Source: Acidobacteriota bacterium (GTDB lineage: Bacteria; Acidobacteriota; Blastocatellia; Pyrinomonadales; Pyrinomonadaceae). From it: DNA of 64,000 bases. Each line of letters starts with the position of its first letter. Position 1 is the stretch's first letter. The translations under genes and the position numbers were made by a program. The stretch spans positions 1 through 64,000 of the forward strand of contig JAFAZX010000062.1 in NCBI GenBank assembly GCA_019239425.1, written 5' to 3'. The notes under the pieces are model-generated. The model was given only the letters and a program-made list of their open reading frames with translations. It was not told where the DNA came from and searched no databases. Shown here one piece after another: positions 16,881 through 24,499 of this stretch.

Positions 16881-18866
16881 ATGGCCCAACACTCGGCCGC
16901 CGTCTACGTCACCAACAACACCGGCGGCCACGCCACGATCTACCTCTTTCACGAGAACACGGACACGGGCACGCAGAGCGGCCGCTGGGAGGCCGCGCCC
17001 GGCCAAACGGTCGGGCCGCTGGACGTTCTCTTCAAGACCGGCCTCGACTCGTTCGGCACCTACGACTACTGGTCTGTGCTCGTCCACGTCAAGGACGGCC
17101 CCGCCCCCGGCTTCTACGTCAACAGCGGCGACGACCTCTACTCGTACTGGTACAACTACGACCTCGACCACGACGACGACGAGCAGACGCTCACCTTCGC
17201 GGTCACGACGACCGAGTTCGACATCGTTCTCGCCGGCGGCTCGGCCCGGAACGCGATGCAGCAGCTCGCGCCGCCCGCCCCCGTCACGCACGTCTTCGTG
17301 TTGATGCTGGAGAACCACTCCTTCGACTGCATGTTCGCGATGTCGGGCATCGAGGGCATCGAGGCCGCCCGGCCCACCGACTGCAACTCTTATCAGGGCG
17401 TGGAGTACTTCGTGCAGAAGGGCGCGCCGCTCAGCCTGCCGACCGACCCCGGCCACGAGTTTCACGACACCGTCGAGCAGCTCTGCGGCGAGGGGAAGCA
17501 GAAGGACTGGAAGCCCGGCGGTTTCTCACTGCCGATTAACAACTCGGGCTTCGTCGCCAACTACGCCACGACCGAGGATGAGCTGACGGGGCTGCCGCCC
17601 GCGTCGGCCTGGGGCGACGTGATGTGCTGCTTCGCCACGCCGACCCAACTGCCCGTGCTCTACCAGCTCGCCACAGAGTTCGCGGTGTGCGACCGCTGGC
17701 ACTCCTCTCTGCCCGGGCTGACGTGGCCCAACCGCTTCTTCGTCCACGGCGCCTCGTCCTCGGGGATGGACAAGAACCCTTCGACCGACCAGATACTGGA
17801 CTGGGAGGTTCCGGGTCAGGGCTTCCAGTACCAGAACGGCTCGGTCTACGACGCGCTGAAGCGGGCGGGCGTGCCGTACCGCTTCTACGGCGACGACAAC
17901 GGGGACGGCCTGAGCCTCTACAGCGACGACCCGCAGAACGGCTCGGTCTTCGGCGCGGTGCCGCAGGTCACGTCGTTGAGCGGCGTGACCATCGTGGACG
18001 TCAACTCGCTCCAGAGCTTCGCCAAAGACCTCCAGACCTCGTACCCCTACCCCTACACCTTCATCGAGCCGCACTACGGCGAGGTCAGGAGCAATACCTA
18101 CGCCGGCGGCTCTTCGCAACACCCGATGGACGACGTCTACGGCGGCGAGCACCTCCTCGCGGCCGTCTACGAGGCCGTCCGCAACTCGCCCTACTGGGAG
18201 ACGAGCCTCCTCGTCGTTACCTACGACGAGCACGGCGGCCTCTACGACTGCGTCGCGCCGCCCAAGGCCGTGCCGCCCGGCGACGACGACCCGCCCGTCA
18301 ACTACAATCAGAACGGCTTCGAGTTCGACCTCTACGGCGTGCGCGTCCCGGCGGTCGTCGTCTCGCCGCTCGTCCCGAAGGGCGCGGTCGATCACACGCT
18401 CTACGACCACTCCTCCGTCCCGAAGACGCTCGAAGATCTGTTTCAGATGGAGCCCTTGACGAAGAGGGACGCGGCGGCCAACAACGTCCTCCACCTGCTC
18501 TCGCTCCCCGAGCCGAGGACGGACTGCCCTTCGAAGCTCGACAGCCCCGCCCCCGTGCTCAGGGCGGCGAGGCCCGGCCTGACCGCGGAGCAGCTCACGC
18601 AGGTGGACATGACGCCCGTGCCGGAGTCCGGCAACCTCGCGGGCGCGCTGGCGAATCTGGTGAAGGCGGAGATCGAGCTCTCGGGCGGCACCCCGGCGGA
18701 GGTCGCCGCCATCCGGGCGAGGTTCGAGGCGATTAAGACGAGGGGCCAGGCACACGCCTACGCCGTCGAGGTGATGGGGAAGGTGCAGGCCGCGCGGCGC
18801 GCGCGCAAGCTCGCCAGGTTGCGCGGGCCGGACACGCCCGACAGTCCCTACGTCCCGACAGCATGA
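16881..18866 (+). CDS. Phospholipase C/acid phosphatase-type phosphoesterase with N-terminal beta domain
   Basis: 661 residues. The core is the alkaline-phosphatase-like phosphoesterase family of phospholipase C and AcpA: VFVLMLENHSFDCMF at about residue 140 holds the ENHSFD metal/nucleophile motif, and LVVTYDEHGGLYDCVAPPKA gives the second metal site. Residues 1-120 are an unrecognised beta-sandwich-like domain (AAVYVTNNTGGHATIYLFHE). The start at 16881 is chosen because AAGGAG lies 7 nt upstream; the open frame extends 50 codons further with no support. There is no signal peptide at this start, so export is uncertain. Likely hydrolyses phosphate esters or phospholipids. Confidence 0.87.
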   Translation: MAQHSAAVYVTNNTGGHATIYLFHENTDTGTQSGRWEAAPGQTVGPLDVLFKTGLDSFGTYDYWSVLVHVKDGPAPGFYVNSGDDLYSYWYNYDLDHDDDEQTLTFAVTTTEFDIVLAGGSARNAMQQLAPPAPVTHVFVLMLENHSFDCMFAMSGIEGIEAARPTDCNSYQGVEYFVQKGAPLSLPTDPGHEFHDTVEQLCGEGKQKDWKPGGFSLPINNSGFVANYATTEDELTGLPPASAWGDVMCCFATPTQLPVLYQLATEFAVCDRWHSSLPGLTWPNRFFVHGASSSGMDKNPSTDQILDWEVPGQGFQYQNGSVYDALKRAGVPYRFYGDDNGDGLSLYSDDPQNGSVFGAVPQVTSLSGVTIVDVNSLQSFAKDLQTSYPYPYTFIEPHYGEVRSNTYAGGSSQHPMDDVYGGEHLLAAVYEAVRNSPYWETSLLVVTYDEHGGLYDCVAPPKAVPPGDDDPPVNYNQNGFEFDLYGVRVPAVVVSPLVPKGAVDHTLYDHSSVPKTLEDLFQMEPLTKRDAAANNVLHLLSLPEPRTDCPSKLDSPAPVLRAARPGLTAEQLTQVDMTPVPESGNLAGALANLVKAEIELSGGTPAEVAAIRARFEAIKTRGQAHAYAVEVMGKVQAARRARKLARLRGPDTPDSPYVPTA

Positions 18867-18936
18867 CCTTCATGCTCGCCGGGCGGCGGCGCACTTTGAA
18901 TTGAAGAGTGATACGCGGCCGTGTGTAAGCTCGACG

Positions 18937-18974
18937 GTGGCGGCGCTGACGAAGAGCGCCGCCACTTTGATTTT
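18937..18974 (+). terminator. Rho-independent terminator of the phosphoesterase gene
   Basis: Perfect 11-bp GC stem GTGGCGGCGCT (18937-18947) with AGCGCCGCCAC (18955-18965), loop of 7 nt, then TTTGATTTT. It lies 70 bp after the phosphoesterase stop and separates that gene from the convergent infA. Confidence 0.75.
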
Positions 18975-19016
18975 ACGAGCGCGCGGACGAGGCGGTCTGG
19001 TGAAGGGCGCTTCTGC

Positions 19017-19238
19017 TTACTTGTAGCGGTAGGTGATGCGGCCGCGGGTGAGGTCGTAGGGCGAGAGCTCGACGCTGACGCGGTCGCCGACGAGGATGCG
19101 GATGCGGTTCTTGCGCATCTTCCCCGAAATCTGCGCGAGCACGACGTGTTCGCTGTTGTCGATCTGAACCATGAAGAAGGCGTTGGGCTGCTTGTCAACC
19201 ACCACGCCGGAAGCCGGGACAAGGTCTTCTTTAGCCAA
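19017..19238 (-). CDS. infA: Translation initiation factor IF-1
   Basis: 73 residues, full length. An S1/OB-fold protein that binds the ribosomal A site during initiation. The family sequence is nearly complete: QIDNSEHVVLAQISGKMRKN, RIRILVGDRVSVELSPYDLT and the ending RGRITYRYK. A purine-rich GGAG lies just upstream of the ATG. It is not in the usual ribosomal-protein/secY operon; here it stands beside a DEAD-box helicase gene and an RRM gene on the same strand, a group of RNA-handling genes. Confidence 0.97.
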   Translation of the reverse strand: MAKEDLVPASGVVVDKQPNAFFMVQIDNSEHVVLAQISGKMRKNRIRILVGDRVSVELSPYDLTRGRITYRYK

Positions 19239-19330
19239 TCGTTAAATCTCCTTACTCTGTGTGTCTGGTTTGGGGGTGGGGCCGCGCGAGCTTCTGAGAG
19301 AGCCGCGCGGCCGTTAGCTTAAAGTCTATC

Positions 19331-20578
19331 TTACCTGCCCGCGCGCCGCGGGCGGAAACTGCGGCGCCCGCCCGCGCCCGAGCCGCGCATGGCGCGGAAG
19401 GGTTTCGCCCCGACCGCCGCCGCCGCGCGCTGCGTGATGGCGGGCGCGCCGCCGAAGGAGGGGAGCACCACGCGCTCGACCGCCTGGCCCGTCAGACGCT
19501 CGATGGCGCGCATCGAGATTTCGTCGACCGGCGTCACCAGCGTGATCGCGCGGCCGCGCTTGCCGGCGCGCCCCGTCCGCCCGATGCGGTGGACGTAGTC
19601 CTCGGGCTGCTCGGGCACGTCGTAGTTGATGACGTGCGAGACCGACTCCACGTCGAGCCCGCGCGCGGCGATGTCGGTCGCGACGAGCACGCGCGTCTGC
19701 CCCTCCTTGAAGCCGCGCAGCGCCGCCTCTCTCTGCGGCTGCGTGCGGTCGGCGTGGATGCGGTTCACCTTGTGGTCGCGCGCGAGCAGGATGTGCGAGA
19801 GGCGCTCGGCCCCCCTGCGCGTCCGCGTGAAGACGAGCACGCGCTCGAAGTTCTCGCTTTCGCGCTCGCGCTCCAGCAGGTCTATGAGCAGCGCCGTCTT
19901 CGACTCCAGGGCGCAGGGGTAGGCCATCTGCTCGACGGTCGCGGCCGCGCTCCCGCGCGGGCTGACCTCGACCAGCTTCGGCTCCTTCATCGTCGAGCGC
20001 GCGAGCGACTCGATCTCCGGCGACATCGTCGCCGAGAAGAGGAGCGTCTGGCGCTTCTCGGGCAGCTCCGAGAGGATGCGGCGGATGGCCGGCAGGAAGC
20101 CCATGTCGAGCATCCGGTCGGCCTCGTCGAGCACGAGGACTTCGACGTAAGAGAGGTCAATCGTCCTGCGCTCGACGTGGTCGAGCAGGCGGCCCGGCGT
20201 GGCGACGACCACGCCCGCGCCGCGGCGCAGGGCGTTCGTCTGTTCCGACATCGAGGCGCCGCCGATGACGGCCGCGCACCTGGGGCTGCCCTTCGGGGCG
20301 AGCTGCTTGTAGCTCTCGTTAATCTGCGAGACGAGCTCGCGCGTCGGCGCGAGCACGAGGACGCGGACGCCGGGGCGTTTGGTCTCGCCCGTCCTCTGCA
20401 TCACCGGGAGGAGGAAGGCCGCGGTCTTGCCCGTGCCGGTCTCGGCGCAGCCGATGAGGTCTGCGCCGGTCAGCACGACGGGAATCGCTCCTTCCTGAAT
20501 CGGGGTCGGCTCTTCGTAGCCGAGGGACTCGCAGCGGCGCAGGTACGCGGGCTTGAGTCCGAGTTCAGCGAATTTCAT
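19331..20578 (-). CDS. DEAD-box ATP-dependent RNA helicase (RhlE-like)
   Basis: 415 residues with every helicase motif in order: Q motif EEPTPIQEGAIP, motif I AETGTGKT, Ia APTRELVSQI, motif II VLDEADRMLDMGF, motif III FSATMSPE, motif IV/V DIAARGLDVESVSHVINYDV and motif VI HRIGRTGRAGKRG. The tail is short and basic (RRSFRPRRAGR), as in RhlE/CsdA-type proteins. It unwinds short RNA duplexes, probably in ribosome assembly or RNA decay. It lies between infA and the glycine-rich RRM gene in the same orientation, separated from the latter by a strong hairpin. Confidence 0.94.
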   Translation of the reverse strand: MKFAELGLKPAYLRRCESLGYEEPTPIQEGAIPVVLTGADLIGCAETGTGKTAAFLLPVMQRTGETKRPGVRVLVLAPTRELVSQINESYKQLAPKGSPRCAAVIGGASMSEQTNALRRGAGVVVATPGRLLDHVERRTIDLSYVEVLVLDEADRMLDMGFLPAIRRILSELPEKRQTLLFSATMSPEIESLARSTMKEPKLVEVSPRGSAAATVEQMAYPCALESKTALLIDLLERERESENFERVLVFTRTRRGAERLSHILLARDHKVNRIHADRTQPQREAALRGFKEGQTRVLVATDIAARGLDVESVSHVINYDVPEQPEDYVHRIGRTGRAGKRGRAITLVTPVDEISMRAIERLTGQAVERVVLPSFGGAPAITQRAAAAVGAKPFRAMRGSGAGGRRSFRPRRAGR

Positions 20579-20633
20579 TCAGTTCCTTAACAGCCGCCCG
20601 AGCGGTCGCGGGCGGTCTTACTTGAAAATTGGG

Positions 20634-20671
20634 AAAGCGCCCCCGGCCACTTTCTCTGCCGGGGGCGCTTT
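20634..20671. terminator. Strong 14-bp hairpin between RRM and helicase genes
   Basis: A perfect stem of AAAGCGCCCCCGGC (20634-20647) and GCCGGGGGCGCTTT (20658-20671) with a 10-nt loop. It is placed to end the RRM transcript. The T-run is only TTT, so efficiency is uncertain. Confidence 0.65.
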
Positions 20672-20703
20672 CGCGTGTCTGTCGCCGGCCTGTGCAGCCC
20701 GGC

Positions 20704-21099
20704 TTACCAGCGGGGCTCGCGGTTGCCGCCGCCGCCGTAGCCGCCGCCGCGGTTGCCGCCGCCGCCGCCGCCGTAGCCGCCACGACCGCCGCCACCGCCG
20801 CGGTTGCCGCCGCCGCCGAAGCCGCCGCGGCCGCCGCCGCCGCCGCGGTCTTCACGGGGCCTGGCCTCGTTGACGGTCAGGTTGCGCCCGCCGTACTCCT
20901 TGCCGTTGAACTGCGCGATGGCGGCCTCGCCCTCCTCGCGCGTGCTCATCTCGACGAAGCCGAAGCCGCGCGAGCGCCCCGTGTCGCGATCCTCGACGAC
21001 CGAGGCCGACTCGACGTTGCCGGCCGCAGAGAAGTATTCGCGGAGGTCTTCGCTGGTCGTGTTGAACGACAGGTTGCCGACGTAAAGTTTGATGCTCAT
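20704..21099 (-). CDS. Glycine-rich RRM RNA-binding protein
   Basis: 131 residues. Residues 1-80 are one RNA recognition motif: RNP2 is KLYVGNLSF and RNP1 is RSRGFGFVEM. The tail from residue 85 is an RGG/GGY-type low-complexity region (NRGGGGGRGGYGGGGGG) ending EPRW. This is the architecture of cyanobacterial and other bacterial Rbp proteins that are cold-induced and bind single-stranded RNA. It is preceded by a ~360-bp gene-poor leader, and a DEAD-box helicase gene follows, a pairing that suggests a shared role in RNA structure control. The Gly-rich tail could help phase separation; that is inference. Confidence 0.95.
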   Translation of the reverse strand: MSIKLYVGNLSFNTTSEDLREYFSAAGNVESASVVEDRDTGRSRGFGFVEMSTREEGEAAIAQFNGKEYGGRNLTVNEARPREDRGGGGGRGGFGGGGNRGGGGGRGGYGGGGGGNRGGGYGGGGNREPRW

Positions 21100-21457
21100 T
21101 CAGGTGTACCTCTCCCCCGAAGGGAGTATCTAAGAGAAGCTTCCCATTGAAGTCTACTTCGGCGGGACGGTGGCAACGAAGGCTCTCGGTCTGGGGTGCT
21201 CAACTGCGGAGCGGCTTCCGGTCTGTTAACAACTGCCTCACTCTCGAACTCATCCAGAACGCCGCCGCCATTCACGAGGCGCGGGGCGCATCACCGTCGA
21301 TGCGCGAGAGAAGGGATGGACGGCACCTATGATGCACCACAACGGTACGCAGTTGCAACACCCAAAATGCCCCCGGCCGCGTTTCGGGTATATTTTTCCT
21401 GTGTCGGTCGGGGCGCGATTCGGGCCGGACGCGAGCCGATTCTCAGCCCCATCAGCC
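21100..21457. other. Gene-poor spacer upstream of the RRM gene
   Basis: About 360 bp without a convincing gene on either strand. It would be the 5' region of the RRM gene and could hold a long structured leader, as cold-shock mRNAs often do. I see no named riboswitch. The AT-rich patch near 21390 (GGTATATTTTTCCTG) is the only striking local composition change. Confidence 0.4.
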
Positions 21458-21583
21458 TCAGTTCTTAATGAGGAAGGGGTGCGAGACGACGTTGCGCGTG
21501 GCGCGCAGGTTCACGTCGGTGACCGAGACTTCGAGCGTATAGCGGCCGGGCGGCCGGGCGGCATCATAACAGGAAACCTCCCG
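21458..21583 (-). pseudogene. C-terminal remnant of a secreted beta-domain protein
   Basis: The 41 codons directly after the TAG of the 95-residue membrane protein, in the same frame, end with a TGA. They include PPGRYTLEVSVTDVNLRATR and then NVVSHPFLIKN, which looks like the last strand pair of a secreted Ig-like or GWxTD-type domain. There is no start codon and no upstream body, so it is probably the leftover 3' end of a deleted gene. Confidence 0.5.
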
Positions 21584-21871
21584 CTAGTCCTTCAACAACT
21601 CGACGGCCTTGAGCACGCGCGCGACGCCGCGGCTGAAGTGCGCGCCGAGGGCGAGGATGCCGAGGATGACGACCGTGTAGCCGCCGACCGTGGCGACGAG
21701 GATGAGGACGTGCGTGCGGTTCGAGAGGTCGGCCGCGAGCAGAAGGGCGACGAGGAAGAGCGCCTCGAAGGCGATGCCGCCGAAGAAGGCGAGCTTGAAG
21801 TTGCGCTCGCCGCGCTCGACGCGCGCGAGCGCCTCGGCGCGGACGGCGTCGAGGTTGACGCGTTCTGACAT
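21584..21871 (-). CDS. Small two-TM membrane protein in the second ECF sigma operon
   Basis: 95 residues from the ATG at 21871, which has GGAGG 7 nt upstream; an earlier in-frame start has no such support. A charged helix (NLDAVRAEALARVERGERN) is followed by two membrane helices (LAFFGGIAFEALFLVALLLA and ILVATVGGYTVVILGILALG) and a short cytosolic tail. It is the last gene of a four-gene minus-strand unit with an ECF sigma factor. Family unknown. The pairing suggests a membrane regulator or an output of the sigma factor, but no zinc-finger motif is present. Confidence 0.7.
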   Translation of the reverse strand: MSERVNLDAVRAEALARVERGERNFKLAFFGGIAFEALFLVALLLAADLSNRTHVLILVATVGGYTVVILGILALGAHFSRGVARVLKAVELLKD

Positions 21872-21906
21872 GAAGCACCTCCGTCTCTTCGACGCGCGCC
21901 GCAAGG

Positions 21907-22050
21907 TCAGCGCGCGAGCTTGTAGTAGACCAGCAGGGCGATGGCGAAGAACTCGACGACCGCGTAGACGATGACCGCGACGCGGAAGCTTCGGTCTGTA
22001 GCCCCCGTCTCCTCTTCCGTCGTAACCCGCTGCCCCTCGTCCTTCGTCAT
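21907..22050 (-). CDS. 47-residue single-TM protein between sigma factor and membrane gene
   Basis: Starts MTKDEGQRVTTEEETG, then one membrane helix (VAVIVYAVVEFFAIALLVYY) and ends KLAR. It fits neatly between the sigma gene (16 bp before it) and the 95-residue membrane gene (35 bp after). Small bitopic proteins in this position can act as sigma-factor partners. No family recognised. Confidence 0.6.
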   Translation of the reverse strand: MTKDEGQRVTTEEETGATDRSFRVAVIVYAVVEFFAIALLVYYKLAR

Positions 22051-22066
22051 CACGTTTAAGGTCGAA

Positions 22067-22615
22067 TCAGACGTCCCTTTTCAACTGCCTGCGCAGGGCC
22101 GCGAGCCCGTACGCGAGGCGTGACTTGACCGTGCCGAGCGGCACGCCGAGCACGGCGGCCGTCTCTTCCAGCGACATCTCGTGCAGGTAGTAGAGGAGGA
22201 CGACGGCGCGGCTGGCCGGCGAGAGCGCCGCGACCGTCTCGCGCAGAAGCGCCGAAAGCTCCGGCGCGAACTCCTCGCGCGGCGGCGGCGCGGGCAGTTC
22301 TCTGAGCGCGTCATCGTCGCGCAACTGCTCGGCCCAGCGGCGCTCGCGCTTCAACAGCCGGAACGCCTCGCGCGTCGCGATGCGGTAGGCCCACGGGCGG
22401 AACAGCTCCGGCTCGCGCAGCCATCCGAGCTTGCGGTAGACGCGCACGAACGTCTCCTGCAGGACGTCCTCGGCGAGATGCCGCTCCCTGACCAAACTCA
22501 GGAGGTAGCGGTAGAGCGGCTCCTGCACCGACGCGAGCAGCTCGTCCAGGGCCGCGCGGTCGCCCGACTGCGCGCGCAGCACGAGGAATGCTTCCCTCTG
22601 GGCCGAGTCCTTCAT
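22067..22615 (-). CDS. Second ECF sigma factor
   Basis: 182 residues. Region 2 is LLSLVRERHLAEDVLQETFV followed by RVYRKLGWLREPELFRPWAY; region 4 is LSPASRAVVLLYYLHEMSLE with TAAVLGVPLGTVKSRLAYGL, a standard helix-turn-helix. There is no N-terminal extension, unlike the sigma factor at 84-701. It begins 4 bp after the stop of the DUF2834 gene, so the two are co-transcribed. No zinc-finger anti-sigma gene is adjacent; the two small membrane proteins downstream are the only candidates for partners. Regulon unknown. Confidence 0.93.
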   Translation of the reverse strand: MKDSAQREAFLVLRAQSGDRAALDELLASVQEPLYRYLLSLVRERHLAEDVLQETFVRVYRKLGWLREPELFRPWAYRIATREAFRLLKRERRWAEQLRDDDALRELPAPPPREEFAPELSALLRETVAALSPASRAVVLLYYLHEMSLEETAAVLGVPLGTVKSRLAYGLAALRRQLKRDV

Positions 22616-22619
22616 GCGC

Positions 22620-22931
22620 CTACACGCCCCGCCCCGACTTTCGCTCGCGCAGGTAGAGCAGGAGCGGCAGCCCGAGCGACACGCCCACCGCCGCGACCGC
22701 CAGCGCGACGGGCCAGAACGCGCGCCGCCCCTCGCGCCACGCGAAGACCAGCAGCGCCGCCGCCGAGACGAACACGTCCACCCCGAAGAAGGCGCCGACG
22801 CGGCTTTCGAAGAGCTGCCGGAAGAGGAGCGGCAGGTCGAGGCCGTGCTCCCAGAGCCACGGCGCGAACTGCCAGTACGGCAGCAGCACCCCGAGCGCGC
22901 ACAGAATCAGGTAAACGGTCTTCAGCCTCAT
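22620..22931 (-). CDS. DUF2834 family membrane protein
   Basis: 103 residues from the ATG at 22931, with GGGGGTTGAAGG upstream. Three hydrophobic segments fit DUF2834: YLILCALGVLLPYWQFAPWL, then FFGVDVFVSAAALLVFAW, then WPVALAVAAVGVSLGLPLLL, with the family-like LFESRVGAFF between the first two. Function of the family is unknown. It leads the operon that includes the ECF sigma factor. An ECF-like GAACC...GGTCA spacing lies upstream (about 22960), which could mean autoregulation, but this is weak. Confidence 0.8.
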   Translation of the reverse strand: MRLKTVYLILCALGVLLPYWQFAPWLWEHGLDLPLLFRQLFESRVGAFFGVDVFVSAAALLVFAWREGRRAFWPVALAVAAVGVSLGLPLLLYLRERKSGRGV

Positions 22932-23049
22932 CGCCTTCAACCCCCGCCTGACGTTATGACCCGGCCGACGCCGAAACGGTTCGGAAGTTATAAAAAATAA
23001 GTGCGGACGCCATAGCGGTCAGTACCGCCCGCTACCGCGGACGGTACTG

Positions 23050-23259
23050 ATACCGACTTGCGAAATAGAATAAGGCGACTTGTCGCCGGGAGCGCGGGCA
23101 TCCCTGCCCGCCAGCGTGCGAAAGCACGCTGACCGTCTCCCTCTTTATCTCAACCTTGAGGCAGGAAGTCTGACAGCATTCGCGCCGGCGGCGCTCAGGC
23201 GGGCAGGGATGCCCGCGCTCCCAGCTTTGACCGGCCTTATTCTATTTCGCAAGCGGTAT
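23050..23259. repeat. MITE-like palindromic element, copy A
   Basis: About 210 bp. Terminal arms ATACCGACTTGCGAAATAG... and its reverse complement (one base missing on the right) bound an imperfect long palindrome with an inner GGGAGCGCGGGCATCCCTGC / GCAGGGATGCCCGCGCTCCC stem. No coding capacity. The second copy is at 44376-44588. Confidence 0.85.
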
Positions 23260-23280
23260 GACCTGATTGCCGTTGTGGAT

Positions 23281-23826
23281 TTAGAGGCGGCGGAGGTATT
23301 CGGTCGGGACGCTTTCGACCAGCCAGACGCCGTTGGCCGAGACGTGGAAGACGTGGCCGTCCGCGTGCATGCGCGCGGCCTCCACCTCGAAGACGACGGG
23401 GCGGCCGTGGCGCGTGCCCACGCGCCGCGCCGTCTCCGCGTCCGCCGAGAGGTGGACGTGGTGCCTGCTCATCCGGTGCAGGCCCCCGGCCAGAATCGCC
23501 CCGACCGAGCGCTCGCCCGTCCCGTGGTAGAGGACTGCGGGCGGCGCGGCGGGCGCGAGCTGAAGGTCGACCTCGACGCTGTGCCCCTGGTTCGCGCGGA
23601 CACGCGCGCCCGTCTCGTCGAAGGAGAAGCGGCGCTTGTCGTTGCGCGCCACGACCTCTTCCAGCTCCGCGCGCGAGACGTCGAAGCCCTTGCGCGCGCA
23701 GGCTTCGAGCAGCTCGTCCACGCCGACCCAGCCGCCGGGCGCGAGCCCGAGCCCGAGCCGCCCGGGCTCGTGGCGCAGGTGCAGGCTCAGGAACTTGCTG
23801 ACCTTGACGAGTCGCTTGTCGTCCAT
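23281..23826 (-). CDS. kptA: RNA 2'-phosphotransferase (Tpt1/KptA family)
   Basis: 181 residues. The enzyme transfers a 2'-phosphate from RNA to NAD+, making ADP-ribose 1'',2''-cyclic phosphate. Family motifs: VSKFLSLHLRHEPGRLGL at the N-terminus, RRFSFDETGARVRANQGHSV, LYHGTGERSVGAILAGGL, HVHLSADAETARRVGTRHGR and VFHVSANGVWLVESVPTEYL. The ATG at 23826 is the conserved start; the open frame runs far upstream over the next gene without support. Bacteria lack the tRNA-splicing intermediate this enzyme processes in fungi, so its bacterial substrate is uncertain. It lies 1 bp after the methyltransferase-like gene, probably co-transcribed. Confidence 0.94.
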   Translation of the reverse strand: MDDKRLVKVSKFLSLHLRHEPGRLGLGLAPGGWVGVDELLEACARKGFDVSRAELEEVVARNDKRRFSFDETGARVRANQGHSVEVDLQLAPAAPPAVLYHGTGERSVGAILAGGLHRMSRHHVHLSADAETARRVGTRHGRPVVFEVEAARMHADGHVFHVSANGVWLVESVPTEYLRRL

Positions 23827-23827
23827 C

Positions 23828-24388
23828 TCAGAAGACCTTCGGGATGAGGCGCTTCGTCGCGCGCGCGTAAGACTCGTACTCGTCGCCGAACGCCGCGAGC
23901 AGTGCGCGCTCCTCGACGCGGATGCGGTAGGCGGCCGCGAGGGCGTACGGCACGACGCCGAAGGCGAGACTGTACCAGTTCGTGAAGGAGAGGCCCAGCC
24001 CGAGGTGCGCGACGAGCGCGCCCGTGTAGGCCGGGTGCCGGACGTGTCTGTAAATCCCCCCACGCATGAGGCGGTGGTCTTCGCGGATGAGGACGACGCC
24101 GGTGAAGAATTTTCCCAGCGCGTAGATCGCGCTCCACCTGACGGCGACGCCCAACACGAGCAGCGCGACCCCGGCCCAGCCGACGTACTCGCCCGCGCCC
24201 CGCATCCGCCCGACGCCGACGAACCCCAGAACCATCCCGAACGGCTCCAGCGCGTTCGCCACATCCCACAGCAGCGCCGAACGCCTGTCCCAGTCCCGCG
24301 CAGGCTTCACGCGATGCCGGCGCAGGTAAGGGAGCTCGACGGCCAGCCACAAGACTCTGAGCGCGGTGGCGACGAAGGGGGGGAGCAT
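23828..24388 (-). CDS. Isoprenylcysteine carboxyl methyltransferase (ICMT)-family membrane protein
   Basis: 186 residues from ATG 24388. Several membrane helices (AGVALLVLGVAVRWSAIYAL, LGLSFTNWYSLAFGVVPYAL) and the family signature GGIYRHVRHPAYTGALVAHL followed by RIRVEERALLAAFGDEYESY, the S-adenosylmethionine-binding C-terminal pattern of ICMT/PEMT proteins. The native substrate in bacteria is usually unknown. The start codon directly abuts a GGGTTCT tandem array, leaving no recognisable ribosome-binding site, so translation may rely on an unusual context. Confidence 0.82.
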   Translation of the reverse strand: MLPPFVATALRVLWLAVELPYLRRHRVKPARDWDRRSALLWDVANALEPFGMVLGFVGVGRMRGAGEYVGWAGVALLVLGVAVRWSAIYALGKFFTGVVLIREDHRLMRGGIYRHVRHPAYTGALVAHLGLGLSFTNWYSLAFGVVPYALAAAYRIRVEERALLAAFGDEYESYARATKRLIPKVF

Positions 24389-24499
24389 GGGTTCTGGGTT
24401 CTGGGTTCTGGGTTCTGGGTTAAAACCTGTGCTCGAAAGAACATTACTCTCTTTAAGACGCAACTAACCAGCACCTAGCACCCAACACCCAGCACCCTC
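24389..24499. repeat. Two 7-bp-period arrays in the ICMT/dnaE spacer
   Basis: GGTTCTG repeated about four and a half times (from 24389), and near 24466-24499 a second array whose reverse complement reads GGGTGCT/GGGTGTT units. The words differ but both have a 7-bp period. The second array ends at the dnaE C-part stop codon. Confidence 0.8.

Noticed and set aside
23827..24264. N-terminal extension of KptA across the ICMT-like gene
   Set aside because: The extension is Arg/Ser/Gly-rich frame noise and the conserved KptA start is the ATG at 23826.
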